The notes below the pieces were generated by a model that searched no databases, was not told the origin of the DNA, and was given only the letters and a program-made list of their open reading frames with translations. From Alphaproteobacteria bacterium (GTDB taxonomy: Bacteria; Pseudomonadota; Alphaproteobacteria; SMXS01), in contig JANQQJ010000017.1 in assembly GCA_028284945.1 (NCBI GenBank), forward strand, positions 1 to 46,281: 46,281 bases of DNA. Direction: 5' to 3'. Below are positions 16,859 through 26,393 of this stretch, in pieces. Made by a program: the position numbers and the translations under genes. Each line of letters opens with the position of its first letter. Position 1 is the stretch's first letter.

Positions 16859-18499
16859 ATGAGCAGAGTCTTGGCGATAGGCCTAGATGGTTATGATGAC
16901 CAGATATTCTCAGCCATGGTTGACAGTGGTGAGCTCCCTGCGATGGCGAAGCTTCGCCAAAATTCCGCTGTTGTTCCCCTTGATCATGGGGCGGCTCAAC
17001 GCTCTGGGCTTGGCTGGGAACAGATTTCGACCGGGCTGGCCCCTGAGGCAAGCGGACGGCACACCGCCGTAAATTTCGACTGTACCCGTTATAGCGTCAC
17101 TCACGAATCTGCGCGCTATCAGCCATTTGTGGCGGGGCTGGGCGCTAAGACAGTGGTTTTCGATGCTCCCTATTTCGACCTGAGACGGGCGCCAGGGACG
17201 CAGGGACTTGTTTGCTGGGGTGGCCATGATCCTGGTGTGCCGCCGATGTCGGAACCACCCGGCCTTTTTGCGGAGGCCGAGTCACAATTTGGGCGCTACG
17301 TTGCGCCAGACTGGACTTATGGATTTGCCTGGCCGTCGGCCGAGCGCGCCCAAACCATGGGTCGTGAGCTCGTCAAAGCAGTGGAGCAAAGGGCCGAGGT
17401 GGCCCTCTGGCTCCTGGACAAAAGGCTGCCAGATTGGGATATGGCCCTTCTTGTTATTGGTGAATTGCATGGCGCCTATGAGGCGCTTTGGCACGGCGTG
17501 GATCCGTCGCATCCTTTACATGACATTGCCTCGGCAAAACCGTCTGGTGATGCCCTTAGAGCTTTATTGGTGGCTGTGGACAAGATGGTCGGCCGGCTTT
17601 GCGCCGCCTTTCCCGACGCGCTGGTTGTTTGCTTTGCCACTCATGGTATGGGTGCGAACAACTCTGATGTCCCCAGCATGGTGCTTCTGCCCGAATTGCT
17701 CTACCGCGCCGAAACGGGCCGCCGTTTGCTCAAAGAGGCTCCCGCAGGTGATGGCGTTCCCATGCTCGAGCCAGACCAAGCCTGGCAGCCCGACCTTGCG
17801 CAACCATTGGCGTACCGATGCAAGGAGGTGATCCGCGGCATTGCCAAGTCCGCGCTCAGCCCGACGCTTATCCGGATGGTAGCGCGATCGCGCGAGTCGA
17901 TGGCACAGGCGCGAGATGCTGTGGCAGGGCGGCCGCTACAATGGCATGTCTCGACACGCTATATGCCCTTCTGGCCAAAGATGAGGGTATTCGGTCTGCC
18001 GTCATTTTACGATGGCCGGGTTCGTATCAATCTCAAAGGGCGAGAGGCTTCCGGCCTTGTCGAGCCTGACGAATACGAGGCGGAAATTGCGTCGGTTTGT
18101 GAGCTTGTCCGAAGCTGCATCGATCCGGCAACCGGGCAGACAATTGTCGCAGATGTCGAACGCCCTGAAGGCAGAGGGCCCGACGGGCTTGACCCTACGG
18201 AAGCCGATGTGACCTTTACCTGGAATGGTAGCCCGCTCGCCTTTTCACATAAGGAACTCGGTACCGTTGGCCCATTGCCCTATCGTCGAACAGGCGGCCA
18301 TACAGGCGGGCATGGTTTTGCATATGTCTGTGGCCCGGGGGTCGAAACGGGACTATATGGCACGCGCGAAGTCTTTGACCTTGTGCCAACGATCATTGAT
18401 CTTCTGGGAAAGCCGGTTCCAGAAAGGTTATCGGGCACCAGTTTCGCGTCCATGATAGGCGCCCGAAGCCAGCATCCGGCGGAGACGCTTACCGTCTAG
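16859..18499 (+). CDS. Alkaline-phosphatase-superfamily phosphodiesterase-like protein
   Basis: A 546-residue protein of the type I phosphodiesterase / sulfatase-like fold. Seen: N-terminal GLDGYD (metal Asp), a Ser/Thr-rich strand SGLGWEQISTGLAPEASGRHT that holds the likely nucleophile, FATHGMGAN with a metal His, and GGHTGGHGF followed by EVFDLVPTIIDLLGKPVPERLSG, the standard C-terminus. It would hydrolyse a phosphate or phosphonate ester. No signal peptide is present, unlike many relatives. It follows the GT2 gene and overlaps the convergent sulfotransferase by 4 bases. The substrate is unknown. Confidence 0.82.
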   Translation: MSRVLAIGLDGYDDQIFSAMVDSGELPAMAKLRQNSAVVPLDHGAAQRSGLGWEQISTGLAPEASGRHTAVNFDCTRYSVTHESARYQPFVAGLGAKTVVFDAPYFDLRRAPGTQGLVCWGGHDPGVPPMSEPPGLFAEAESQFGRYVAPDWTYGFAWPSAERAQTMGRELVKAVEQRAEVALWLLDKRLPDWDMALLVIGELHGAYEALWHGVDPSHPLHDIASAKPSGDALRALLVAVDKMVGRLCAAFPDALVVCFATHGMGANNSDVPSMVLLPELLYRAETGRRLLKEAPAGDGVPMLEPDQAWQPDLAQPLAYRCKEVIRGIAKSALSPTLIRMVARSRESMAQARDAVAGRPLQWHVSTRYMPFWPKMRVFGLPSFYDGRVRINLKGREASGLVEPDEYEAEIASVCELVRSCIDPATGQTIVADVERPEGRGPDGLDPTEADVTFTWNGSPLAFSHKELGTVGPLPYRRTGGHTGGHGFAYVCGPGVETGLYGTREVFDLVPTIIDLLGKPVPERLSGTSFASMIGARSQHPAETLTV

Positions 18500-19416
18500 C
18501 CCAACAGGGTGCCGTTTTGCAGCCAGTCGGCGCAGTCGGCTGGCAGTTTCGCCATCGCGGTGTCGTAGAGCGCCAAATCATCATCGCTGAGGACGCCCTG
18601 CCAGCGGTTGTTGGTGCCCTTGTTGATGAAGGTCTGTGCCCCGCCCTTGAAGCCGCCGTCCATGTTGCCGACGACCTTTTCAGGGTCCTTCTTCACCGTT
18701 GAGAACCGGCAACGGTCGATGACCGAGGGCCATTGTTCTTCGGTCAATTCGATGTCCAGATAGGCGGCGATGTCGCGCATTTGTGCGTCCAGATCCGCCA
18801 GCAGGTCGGCATAGTGGACCAGTTTGATGTTGGGCAGATCGCGGTAGCGCCACCAGGTCCTGCAATGGTGCAGGTGCGACCACATGGGATAACCGTCGCT
18901 CTCCCACTCGAAGCAGCCCTTGGTCATCCAGTCTGTCCAGGCCCGCTTGAGGTCGCCATGATATTTCGGGAAAGGGTCGCCTTTGCGTCCAAGGATCGAG
19001 TTCATCCGGTCGAAGAAGTCGTCGGTATGGTTACCCCAATGATTGAGCAGTGACATGAACACATCACGCGGGTCACGCCCGACCATGATGTATTTCGTCT
19101 CGGCATGATAAGGCAGTCCATCCAAAGGCAAATGGGTCTTGATAAACCGCCGTGTTTCTTGCCTGTCCAATCGGCCCAGGATCAGTTCGAGTGGTACCGT
19201 CCGCATATCGACCCAAGGGGACAGATGGGTTAGTGGCTCAGGCGCATCATCGTCCGGGTACAGCAGATTGCCGACAATCGTCTGCATGAATGTGGTGCCG
19301 GCCTTGTAGGACGTTGAAATCACGATGTCGCCCGGGCGCGGCGTCAGGTAGTTCCAACGGGTGCTGTCCAGATGATGGTGCTGGTAGATGTGCTCGATCT
19401 GGGGCAGGTCGGTCAT
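18496..19416 (-). CDS. Sulfotransferase family protein
   Basis: A 306-residue cytosolic-type sulfotransferase that moves sulfate from PAPS to a hydroxyl or amine. Seen: the 5'-phosphosulfate loop TSYKAGTTFMQ (35-45), catalytic His in KTHLPLDGL (H95), the 3'-phosphate motif VGRDPRDVFMSLLNHW (112-127), and the GFKGGAQTFINKGTNNRW region near the end. I chose the ATG at 19416, with GAGAGGA about 6 bases upstream. It resembles eukaryotic-type enzymes that act on steroids or phenols, but the bacterial substrate is unknown. It is divergent from the acyl-CoA dehydrogenase gene. Confidence 0.92.
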   Translation of the reverse strand: MTDLPQIEHIYQHHHLDSTRWNYLTPRPGDIVISTSYKAGTTFMQTIVGNLLYPDDDAPEPLTHLSPWVDMRTVPLELILGRLDRQETRRFIKTHLPLDGLPYHAETKYIMVGRDPRDVFMSLLNHWGNHTDDFFDRMNSILGRKGDPFPKYHGDLKRAWTDWMTKGCFEWESDGYPMWSHLHHCRTWWRYRDLPNIKLVHYADLLADLDAQMRDIAAYLDIELTEEQWPSVIDRCRFSTVKKDPEKVVGNMDGGFKGGAQTFINKGTNNRWQGVLSDDDLALYDTAMAKLPADCADWLQNGTLLG

Positions 19417-19559
19417 CGGCGTCCTCTCATTCAATTCTGGCAAGCCTATACCAGTCGGCAGTCTTCCTGTACTCGGACATTTCGCGAATGTCGGTCCTTC
19501 CGCAACACTAAATCCCGCCCTATTCTGCCGTGTCCGTTAATCGAAAGAATGGCCCGCCC

Positions 19560-20741
19560 ATGGATCTGGAATTCACGAAAGCTGATCTCGACTTCCGCGA
19601 CGAGGTTCGCACCTTCTTCGAAGAAAACCTGACGGACGAGCTGCGCCAGGCGGGACGGATGACGGCCAGCATCTGGATCGACCCGGAATACTCGCTGGCG
19701 TGGCAGCGTATCCTCCACGAGCGCGGCTGGGCGGCGCCCAGCTGGCCGGTGGAATATGGTGGGCCGGGTTGGAGTGATACCCAGCGTTACCTCTATGCGC
19801 TTGAATGCGCGCGTGCGGGCACGCCGCTGGCGGCGCCGATGGGGCTGGGCATGGTCGCTCCCTGCATCATGGGATACGGGACTGAAGAGCAGAAGGCGTA
19901 CTACCTGCCCCGCATTTTGTCCGGCGAAGATTACTGGTGCCAGGGCTATTCAGAGCCGGGAGCCGGGTCTGATCTTGCATCCCTTCGCCTGCAGGCCGTC
20001 TCGGACGGCGATGACTACATTCTCAACGGCACCAAGATATGGACGTCGCAGGCGCATGTCGCAAACAAGATGTTCCTGCTGGTGCGGACCAATAATGAGG
20101 GTAAGAAGCAGACCGGCATCACCTTCCTGCTGATGGACATGGATATTCCCGGCGTCGAGGTCGATCCCATTATCAATCTGGCCGGTGAGCACGAACTCAA
20201 CCAGGTGTTCTTCACCGATGTCCGGGTGCCCAAAGCCAACCGGGTCGGTGAAGAAAACGATGGCTGGACGGTTGCAAAGTATTTGCTGGAATTCGAACGT
20301 GGCGGCGGAACTTCTGCCGGGACGGAAATCCGGCTCGCGCGGATCAGGGCTAACCTGCTGGAGAATGCCCCGGATGACTCCACGCTGTTTGCGCAACTCG
20401 CCGACCTTGAGCGCCGGTTCGAGGCTGTCAAAATGACCGAGCTGCAGATCTTGTCCAGCCTGGTATCGGGCGAGAGCCCGGGCAGTGCGGCTGCCATGCT
20501 TAAAATAGTGCGGTCAGAACTCGGACAGGATATCAGCCAGTTCGCGGTTGAGACTGCTGGACCCTATGCCTATGCGGTACAGCATGAGGCGCGGGTGCCC
20601 GGGTCCAACGTGGAACCGGTCGGGCCATCGGATTTTCTGGCTTTGATGCCCAGCTATCTGACCGGGCGCGCCTCGACTATCGCCGGCGGGTCGAGCGAAG
20701 TGCAACGCGATATCATCGCAAAAGCTGTTCTGCGATTGTAA
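19560..20741 (+). CDS. Acyl-CoA dehydrogenase
   Basis: A 393-residue flavoprotein that introduces an alpha-beta double bond into an acyl-CoA. Seen: FEENLTDELRQAG, the FAD/substrate loop CQGYSEPGAGSDLASL, ILNGTKIWTSQAH, and the C-terminal AGGSSEVQRDIIAKAVL. The ATG at 19560 is chosen; the ribosome-binding site is weak (GAAAG), and a GTG ten codons upstream (19530) is in frame. The usual catalytic Glu region is not clear, and the pattern resembles the FadE family of steroid-type acyl-CoA dehydrogenases (inference). The ABM-domain gene follows 10 bases later as an operon partner. Confidence 0.93.
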   Translation: MDLEFTKADLDFRDEVRTFFEENLTDELRQAGRMTASIWIDPEYSLAWQRILHERGWAAPSWPVEYGGPGWSDTQRYLYALECARAGTPLAAPMGLGMVAPCIMGYGTEEQKAYYLPRILSGEDYWCQGYSEPGAGSDLASLRLQAVSDGDDYILNGTKIWTSQAHVANKMFLLVRTNNEGKKQTGITFLLMDMDIPGVEVDPIINLAGEHELNQVFFTDVRVPKANRVGEENDGWTVAKYLLEFERGGGTSAGTEIRLARIRANLLENAPDDSTLFAQLADLERRFEAVKMTELQILSSLVSGESPGSAAAMLKIVRSELGQDISQFAVETAGPYAYAVQHEARVPGSNVEPVGPSDFLALMPSYLTGRASTIAGGSSEVQRDIIAKAVLRL

Positions 20742-20751
20742 GGGGGAGACC

Positions 20752-21045
20752 ATGATTTCACTGATCGTCAAGGTTCGGGCCAAGCCCGGCAAAACAGCCG
20801 ACTATGAGCGGATTGCCGGGGCGTTCGGCCGCCATGTCGAGGAAACGCGGCCCGGCTGCATTCTCTTCCGGACTTATCGGACCGACGATCCGTTGGAATT
20901 CATCACCATCGAGCACTTCGAAGATGAGCCTGCTTTGCGCGAACACCAGGCACGCGACGACACCAAGGAGCGCTTGGAAGAGCTGAAGGACGTATTGGAG
21001 GGTGGCCTCGACGCTCAGATCTTCCTTGAAGATCAAGCGATCTGA
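20752..21045 (+). CDS. ABM-domain protein (putative quinol monooxygenase)
   Basis: A 97-residue dimeric-type alpha/beta-barrel protein of the antibiotic biosynthesis monooxygenase (ABM) family. Seen: LIVKVRAKPGKTADYERI, the EETRPGCILFRTYRTDDP strand pair and FITIEHFEDEPALREHQ. Such proteins often oxidise quinols or phenols without cofactor. GGGGGAG lies 4 bases before the ATG. It is in an operon with the acyl-CoA dehydrogenase, 10 bases downstream, and convergent with the Baeyer-Villiger monooxygenase. Activity is not proven for this clade. Confidence 0.87.
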   Translation: MISLIVKVRAKPGKTADYERIAGAFGRHVEETRPGCILFRTYRTDDPLEFITIEHFEDEPALREHQARDDTKERLEELKDVLEGGLDAQIFLEDQAI

Positions 21046-21057
21046 TCTTGGGCCGAT

Positions 21058-22701
21058 TCAGGCGCTGAATTCGAAGCCGCGCCAATCTTGCGCGGCGATA
21101 TGGTCGCAGATCTCGCGGTAGGCTCCGACGCCAGCCGCATAGGGCATGAAAACGCGCGGTTTGCCTTTGATATTGGCCCCCAGATACCAAGATCCGCCCC
21201 TAGGGTAGAGGGTGTCGTTCGCCACGTCATTGACGTGCGACACCCACCAATTTTCTGAATCGAGATTGGCCTCAATTTTAGTCGCATTTTCACGCGCGGC
21301 GCGGGTTAGGCAATCGGCGATGAAGTCGACGTGCTGTTCGATGGACACCAGCATGTTTGACAGGACCGAGGGGCTGCCCGGGCCGGTAATCATGAACATG
21401 TTGGGAAAACCGGCGGCCATCAGGCCCAGATAGGCGCGGGGCCCTTCCACCCATTTCTCTTTGAGTGGTTGCGCGTTTTTCCCGCGAATGTCGATGTTGA
21501 AGAATGGACCGGTCATGGCATCGAAGCCGGTCGCCAAAACCAGCGTATCGATCTCGACTTCGCCGTCGGATAGCAGCACGCCGCGCTCTGTGATTCTTTC
21601 AATCGGCGTCTTACGCAGATTTCGCAGCGTCACATTGTCGCGGTTATAGGTCTCGTAATAGCCGATATCGACGCAGATACGCCGGGTGCCGATGGGATGA
21701 GACGTGGGGCAAAGCCACTCGGCTGTTTCGGGATCGTTGACTGTCTCGCGGATTTTCTTGTGGACAAAGGCAACGAAGCGGGCGTTCGTCCGCTCACTCA
21801 TCATGGAATCCGAAACCACATTCATGAAGTAGGCGCCGCCGCGTTCCCAGCGTTCCTCCAACCCGGCTTCGATTTCAGCATCGCTTAGGTCATCGCCCAC
21901 TTCGGCGAGCGGTACCGTCTCTGCAATTTCGGTTTTCAGGTCACCGAAGCCACTGTTCAGCCCATGTTTCTGGTTGTAGCGATGGCCGCGATAGTTCTTT
22001 TTGAACGCGTCCACCCAGTTCTGATCTAGCGGAAAATTTTGAGCCGGCACGCTGTAGTTAGGGGTGCGCTGAAACACCGTCAGATGATCGGCTTGTTCGG
22101 CGATCACCGGGATGGCTTGGATGGCTGACGAGCCGGTGCCAATGATGCCCACCCGCTGGCCAGAGAAATCCACACCCTCATGCGGCCAAAGGCTGGCTTG
22201 ATAGCGGTGGCCCTTGAAATCATCCAAGCCTTCAATGTCCGGCAGGGCCGGCACGGAAAGGCAGCCGATGGCGGTAATCAGAAACTGTGCCGAGGCGCTG
22301 TCGCCCTGTTCAGTGGTTACCCGCCAGCGGTTGTTCGACTCGTCATAATGCGCGGTATCAACACGCCGCTCGAACCGGATGTCGCGCCTTAGGTCAAAGC
22401 GGTCGGCAACGTGCTCGGCATATTTGAGGATTTCCGGCTGGGTGGCGTAACGTTCGGTCCAGTTCCAATCCTGCTCCAGCTCTTCATCGAATGAGAAGGA
22501 ATAGGCGAGACTTTCTGCATCGCACCGCGCGCCCGGATAACGGTTCCAATACCAGGTGCCGCCGACATTATCCGCCGTCTCATAGACCCTGGCCGTCAGT
22601 CCCATGCCGCGCAGCTTATGCAGCATGTACATGCCGGCGAATCCCGCGCCGATGATGATTGCATCGAACCTTGCGTTCTCGTCAGCCGGTATCTGCGCCA
22701 T
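21058..22701 (-). CDS. Flavin-dependent (Baeyer-Villiger type) monooxygenase
   Basis: A 547-residue FAD/NADPH monooxygenase of the Baeyer-Villiger class, which turns ketones into esters or lactones. Seen: N-terminal GAGFAGMY (18-25) for FAD, GGTWYWNRYPGARCD (48-62), a second Rossmann motif GIIGTGSSAIQ (185-195) for NADPH, and FQRTPNYSVP. The fingerprint reads FKGHRYQASLW (162-172), so the usual His of FxGxxxHxxxW is Gln168. It is last in the six-gene minus-strand operon, 27 bases after the ATP-grasp gene. The altered residue may mean a changed activity; otherwise the fold looks complete. The substrate is unknown, but P450 partners suggest a terpenoid or steroid ketone. Confidence 0.9.
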   Translation of the reverse strand: MAQIPADENARFDAIIIGAGFAGMYMLHKLRGMGLTARVYETADNVGGTWYWNRYPGARCDAESLAYSFSFDEELEQDWNWTERYATQPEILKYAEHVADRFDLRRDIRFERRVDTAHYDESNNRWRVTTEQGDSASAQFLITAIGCLSVPALPDIEGLDDFKGHRYQASLWPHEGVDFSGQRVGIIGTGSSAIQAIPVIAEQADHLTVFQRTPNYSVPAQNFPLDQNWVDAFKKNYRGHRYNQKHGLNSGFGDLKTEIAETVPLAEVGDDLSDAEIEAGLEERWERGGAYFMNVVSDSMMSERTNARFVAFVHKKIRETVNDPETAEWLCPTSHPIGTRRICVDIGYYETYNRDNVTLRNLRKTPIERITERGVLLSDGEVEIDTLVLATGFDAMTGPFFNIDIRGKNAQPLKEKWVEGPRAYLGLMAAGFPNMFMITGPGSPSVLSNMLVSIEQHVDFIADCLTRAARENATKIEANLDSENWWVSHVNDVANDTLYPRGGSWYLGANIKGKPRVFMPYAAGVGAYREICDHIAAQDWRGFEFSA

Positions 22702-22728
22702 TTGGTTTTCGCAGTCCCTTCTGTGCCG

Positions 22729-24021
22729 TTAAAGCGGCACCATGTCGCCATTGGGCAGGGCATCGTCGCCCAGCAAGTTTTTCGCAGCAGTCCTAAAGGC
22801 GGCAAAGTCGCCGACGACGACCAGCCAGTAGAACACCCGGGCGACGCCGTCCATTTCGCGCTCCACCGGTGAAAAGCCCAGCGGCATCACGGCAAAATCA
22901 CCGCTATTGCCGGGTGGGCGTTCGCTGGCAAAATCCTGGAATTGGCGGACCTGATCCAGCTTCAGCAGCTCGAAATAGGGCACGGCATCCCGGCCCTGGC
23001 GGTCAATTCGGCGCAGCGCCTGGGTCGGGAACAGGCCCGCCGTCCAGCGCGGGTTGATTTCCGTGACGATGACCTCACCGTCCTTGCCGATGAAGTAATC
23101 GAGGCCCAGATTGTCGCCCACTTCTGTTCCGAAACCGAAACTGCGGGCATATTCGCCAACCTTGATGAGGATGGCCTCCTGCTCGGAGGTCAGCTGCGGT
23201 TCGGCATGAATCATATTGCCGATCCAGAGCAGATTGTCGGCGACCAGAATGCGTCTGACATTATCGAGCGTGACGCTCTTATCGGTGATCAACAGATCTG
23301 CGGTCCACTCGACATAGTTTTCCAGCGCCAGCCTTTCCTGAACAAGCACTGGGTCGCTGTCGCGGTATTGCGACAGATATTCTTCCGCCTCTTCCATACT
23401 GTTAACCGCTTGGACATTCCGCGAGCCAGGCTGGCCGGTCATTTTCAAAATGACCTTGTTGCCATGCTTGGCGAAGAAAGCGACCGCTGCTTCGTCTTCA
23501 GACAACGGTTGGCTGGCGATGATCGTGTCCGGCATGGGTATACCGAACCCCGGCGCGTTCTCGGCAAAGTGAAACTTGGAATTCAGCTTCAACATCCGGT
23601 CGATGACGCTCTGGTCTTTGTGGATGACCTCGTTTGACCGGCTCATCATCAGGAACGTGACCAGATCCACATTGGGAATCTTGTCGGCTAGATCTTCGTA
23701 AAAGGTCTCGATCGGCGCGTGAACGATGTGATCGAGCGGCACCATGGGAATGCCTGCTTTTGTCGTCAGCGCGTGTTGATGCTCAAGAATTTCCCGCCAG
23801 GGTGCCTGCTGAAAGTCATCGAACAACGCGACATAGTCTTCCGGCTTGCTGATCGACAACAGGGCGACCTGCAGCATGGCAAGCAACTGGTTCTGCTCGT
23901 AGTGGTCTGCCTTCTGCTTTTCGGTCAGGTCCTCCATATCGAAATGCAAGGGCAGGTCGTCGGCCGCCATCGCATAGAACGTGGTCTGTGGCCGGTTCGG
24001 AAAAAAGGACCCGATTTTCAT
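22729..24021 (-). CDS. ATP-grasp domain protein, unassigned ligase
   Basis: A 430-residue protein with an ATP-grasp fold in its C-terminal two thirds. Seen: VILKMTGQPGSRNVQAV (190-206, with lysine K193 for ATP), LVQERLALENYVEWTADLLI, and LDYFIGKDGEVIVTEINPRWTAG (307-329, with metal-binding E321, N323, R325). The N-terminal ~140 residues are not recognised. ATP-grasp enzymes join a carboxylate to an amine or thiol through an acyl-phosphate. It sits in the operon between a P450 and the Baeyer-Villiger enzyme. A ligase among oxygenases suggests that an oxidised acid is conjugated or activated (inference). GGGGGAG precedes the ATG at 24021 by about 10 bases. Confidence 0.78.
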   Translation of the reverse strand: MKIGSFFPNRPQTTFYAMAADDLPLHFDMEDLTEKQKADHYEQNQLLAMLQVALLSISKPEDYVALFDDFQQAPWREILEHQHALTTKAGIPMVPLDHIVHAPIETFYEDLADKIPNVDLVTFLMMSRSNEVIHKDQSVIDRMLKLNSKFHFAENAPGFGIPMPDTIIASQPLSEDEAAVAFFAKHGNKVILKMTGQPGSRNVQAVNSMEEAEEYLSQYRDSDPVLVQERLALENYVEWTADLLITDKSVTLDNVRRILVADNLLWIGNMIHAEPQLTSEQEAILIKVGEYARSFGFGTEVGDNLGLDYFIGKDGEVIVTEINPRWTAGLFPTQALRRIDRQGRDAVPYFELLKLDQVRQFQDFASERPPGNSGDFAVMPLGFSPVEREMDGVARVFYWLVVVGDFAAFRTAAKNLLGDDALPNGDMVPL

Positions 24022-24082
24022 GATGCGTCGTCTCCCCCGTTACGCAGCGTGTGACCTTATCGGTCGCTCTTACTTGGTGCAA

Positions 24083-25342
24083 TCAGGCCGCGTCGAATTC
24101 CAGCGGCAGGTGCCAGGGCTCGATACGGATCGCGATGGGGCCAGGATTAGAGCCAGGCTTGAAGCGCGGGTTCTTGATCACCTTCATCAGTTCCTGTGTG
24201 CCGATGACGCATTCGGCGCGGGCCAGCTGATAGCCGACGCAGAAATGCTTGCCGAGGCCGAAACCGAGGTGACAGGCCCGCCCATCCTGCTGATAGCCGG
24301 ACCGCAGTTCTTTCCCCATATAAAGGTCATCGCGGAAGATGTTGAACTTGTCCGGGTCTTTGAACACCCGGTCATCGCGGTTCGCGCCATAAAGCGACAA
24401 GTGGACATAGCCGCCTTTGGGGATTGTCTCGCCATGCAGCTCGACATCGCGGATCGCTTTGCGGGTCTGGGCGCCTGCGGGACCATGAACGCGCATCATC
24501 TCGGTAAAGGCCGGGTCCAATAACTCCGGGTCCTTTTGCACCGCTTCCCATTGTTCCGGATTGGCCAGCAGCTGATACCAGAGATTGGCAATTGCCTTGT
24601 CCGTTGTCTCGGCGCCGGCAACAAGGATCAGGCTGGCAAAGGACTTGATTTCTTCCTTGGTCATGCGCTGGCCGTCGACCTCGGCGACAGACAGGCGTGA
24701 CAGCAGATCGTCCCTCGGATCTTTCGCGCGCTCGTCGATCAGCGGGTCGAGATAGTCGTGATATTCCGCGTTCGCCTTCTTGCCTTTAATGCGCCATTCC
24801 GGCCCGCCATTGATGCCGTTCATCATGGCGGGATACCACTCATGGAACATGTCGTGGGCTTCCTGCGGCAGGTCGAGCACATCCAGAATGACATTGAGTG
24901 GCAGGCGCGTGGCAAAGTCGTCGACGATGTCAATCTCGCCTGTTTTGGATGCCTCGTCGCCAATCCGCTGGGCCTGTTTCTTGGTGAATTTTTCGATCAG
25001 GGCCATGGTATTGCGGGCGACCGTCGGCAACAGCGCCGTCAGGTTCCGGCCGACGAATTGCGGCGCGACAATGTTCCGCAGGCCTGTGTGGTCATCCCCG
25101 TCATATTCCATCAGGGTCGGTCCAAAGACCTGGCCGATATGCTCGCCATTGGGTGAGGCTGAGAAGTTTTCCGTGTCCCGGAAGGTATTCACCACGTCTT
25201 CATACCGGGTAACCATCCACATATCGGTGCCCGGGATGTTGAAGACCGGATAGTGATCCCGCAGCAGCTTCAGCGTGGGGTAGGGGTCGGCTGCATATTC
25301 CGGACTGCCAAACACGGCTGGATCGATAATGGGTTTGTTCAT
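24083..25342 (-). CDS. Cytochrome P450
   Basis: A 419-residue soluble P450. Signature elements: AGAETT (242-247) in the I helix, E281-MM-R284, and heme loop FGLGKHFCVG with ligand C368. The ATG at 25342 has AGGAG about 10 bases upstream, inside the preceding reductase gene. The two genes are 4 bases apart, so they are co-translated. It is the fourth gene of the minus-strand operon. It shares the DPYPxLKLLRDHYPVF start and FRDDLYMGKxLRSGY stretch with the P450 at 27793-29235, suggesting the two are related by duplication. The substrate is unknown. Confidence 0.94.
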   Translation of the reverse strand: MNKPIIDPAVFGSPEYAADPYPTLKLLRDHYPVFNIPGTDMWMVTRYEDVVNTFRDTENFSASPNGEHIGQVFGPTLMEYDGDDHTGLRNIVAPQFVGRNLTALLPTVARNTMALIEKFTKKQAQRIGDEASKTGEIDIVDDFATRLPLNVILDVLDLPQEAHDMFHEWYPAMMNGINGGPEWRIKGKKANAEYHDYLDPLIDERAKDPRDDLLSRLSVAEVDGQRMTKEEIKSFASLILVAGAETTDKAIANLWYQLLANPEQWEAVQKDPELLDPAFTEMMRVHGPAGAQTRKAIRDVELHGETIPKGGYVHLSLYGANRDDRVFKDPDKFNIFRDDLYMGKELRSGYQQDGRACHLGFGLGKHFCVGYQLARAECVIGTQELMKVIKNPRFKPGSNPGPIAIRIEPWHLPLEFDAA

Positions 25343-25346
25343 GATA

Positions 25347-26354
25347 CTAAGCTCCTGCAGCGGGAAGGCGCATCAGCATTTTCCCGGTGTTTTCGCCTTG
25401 ATAAAGCCGGTGCAGGACGTTCGGGTAGTCTTCGACCGTCCCGTCGACGATGTTTTCGCGCAGTTTCAGCGACCCGTCCTTCAGCCAGCCTGCCATTTCC
25501 GTCCGCGCGGCTTCGTACCGGTCGGCATAGTCGAAGATGATAAAGCCTTCCATCCTGGCCCGCATGGTCGCCAGCGCCAGATAGTTCGTTGGTCCATAGA
25601 TCCGGTCATTGTTGTATTGAGATGTTGCGCCACAGACGACGATCCGTGCGTGCATACCCAGCCGCCTGAACAGCGTATCCAGAAGTGGCCCGCCGACATT
25701 GTCGAAGATCACATCAATGCGCTTGGGCGTGGCTTCTTTCAGGTCCCGGTAGAGCTCGTCGGATTTGTAGTTTACCGCCGCGTCGAACCCCAATTCCTCT
25801 GTCACGAACCGGCACTTTTCGTCCGATCCGGCCAGGCCGACAGCGCGGGCACCTTTAATCCGGGCGATCTGTCCGGCCACCATGCCCACAGCACCGCTGG
25901 CGGCGGTAACGACGACAGTTTCACCGGGTTTCGGGTCGCCCACGTCAAGTAGGCCGAAATAGGCGGTCAGTCCCGTGATCCCAAGCCCCCCGAGCCAGCT
26001 GGTCAGCGGCGCAATACTCAAGTCGCATTTGGTCAGGCTATCACCCGGCACCGCGCCGTACTCTTGGACGCCCACGCCGCCAACCACCATGTCTCCGGCG
26101 GAGAAGCCGGGGTGCCGTGACTCAATCACTTCACCCGCAACACCCACGTCGACGATGCCGCCAATCGCGACCATGGCCCGGTAGGATTCCCCGTCGTTCC
26201 AGTGGGTCCGGGACGATGGATCGATGGAGATGTAGTGACTACGCACCAAGACCTCGCCCTCACCGGGCGTGGGCAATGTTTCTTGAGTGACGGAGAAGTC
26301 GTCCACCGTGGCCTCGCCGCTGGGGCGCCTCGCCAACCTAAGCTGAGTGTTCAT
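25347..26354 (-). CDS. NADP-dependent oxidoreductase, MDR family
   Basis: A 335-residue zinc-independent medium-chain reductase, like curcumin or leukotriene B4 reductases, which reduce the double bond of alpha,beta-unsaturated ketones with NADPH. Seen: SHYISIDPSSRTHWN, GLTAYFGLLDVGDPKPGETVVVTAASGAVGMVAGQIAR for cofactor binding, and DVIFDNVGGPLLD. I chose the ATG at 26354 (MNTQLRLARRP), with GGGAG about 8-9 bases upstream; the frame extends 13 codons further. It is the third gene of the minus-strand operon between a P450-like gene and a P450. A role in the same pathway is likely. Confidence 0.9.
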   Translation of the reverse strand: MNTQLRLARRPSGEATVDDFSVTQETLPTPGEGEVLVRSHYISIDPSSRTHWNDGESYRAMVAIGGIVDVGVAGEVIESRHPGFSAGDMVVGGVGVQEYGAVPGDSLTKCDLSIAPLTSWLGGLGITGLTAYFGLLDVGDPKPGETVVVTAASGAVGMVAGQIARIKGARAVGLAGSDEKCRFVTEELGFDAAVNYKSDELYRDLKEATPKRIDVIFDNVGGPLLDTLFRRLGMHARIVVCGATSQYNNDRIYGPTNYLALATMRARMEGFIIFDYADRYEAARTEMAGWLKDGSLKLRENIVDGTVEDYPNVLHRLYQGENTGKMLMRLPAAGA

Positions 26355-26393
26355 GACCATGTCTCCCGCGAAACCACCCAGCCAACCCACCAA

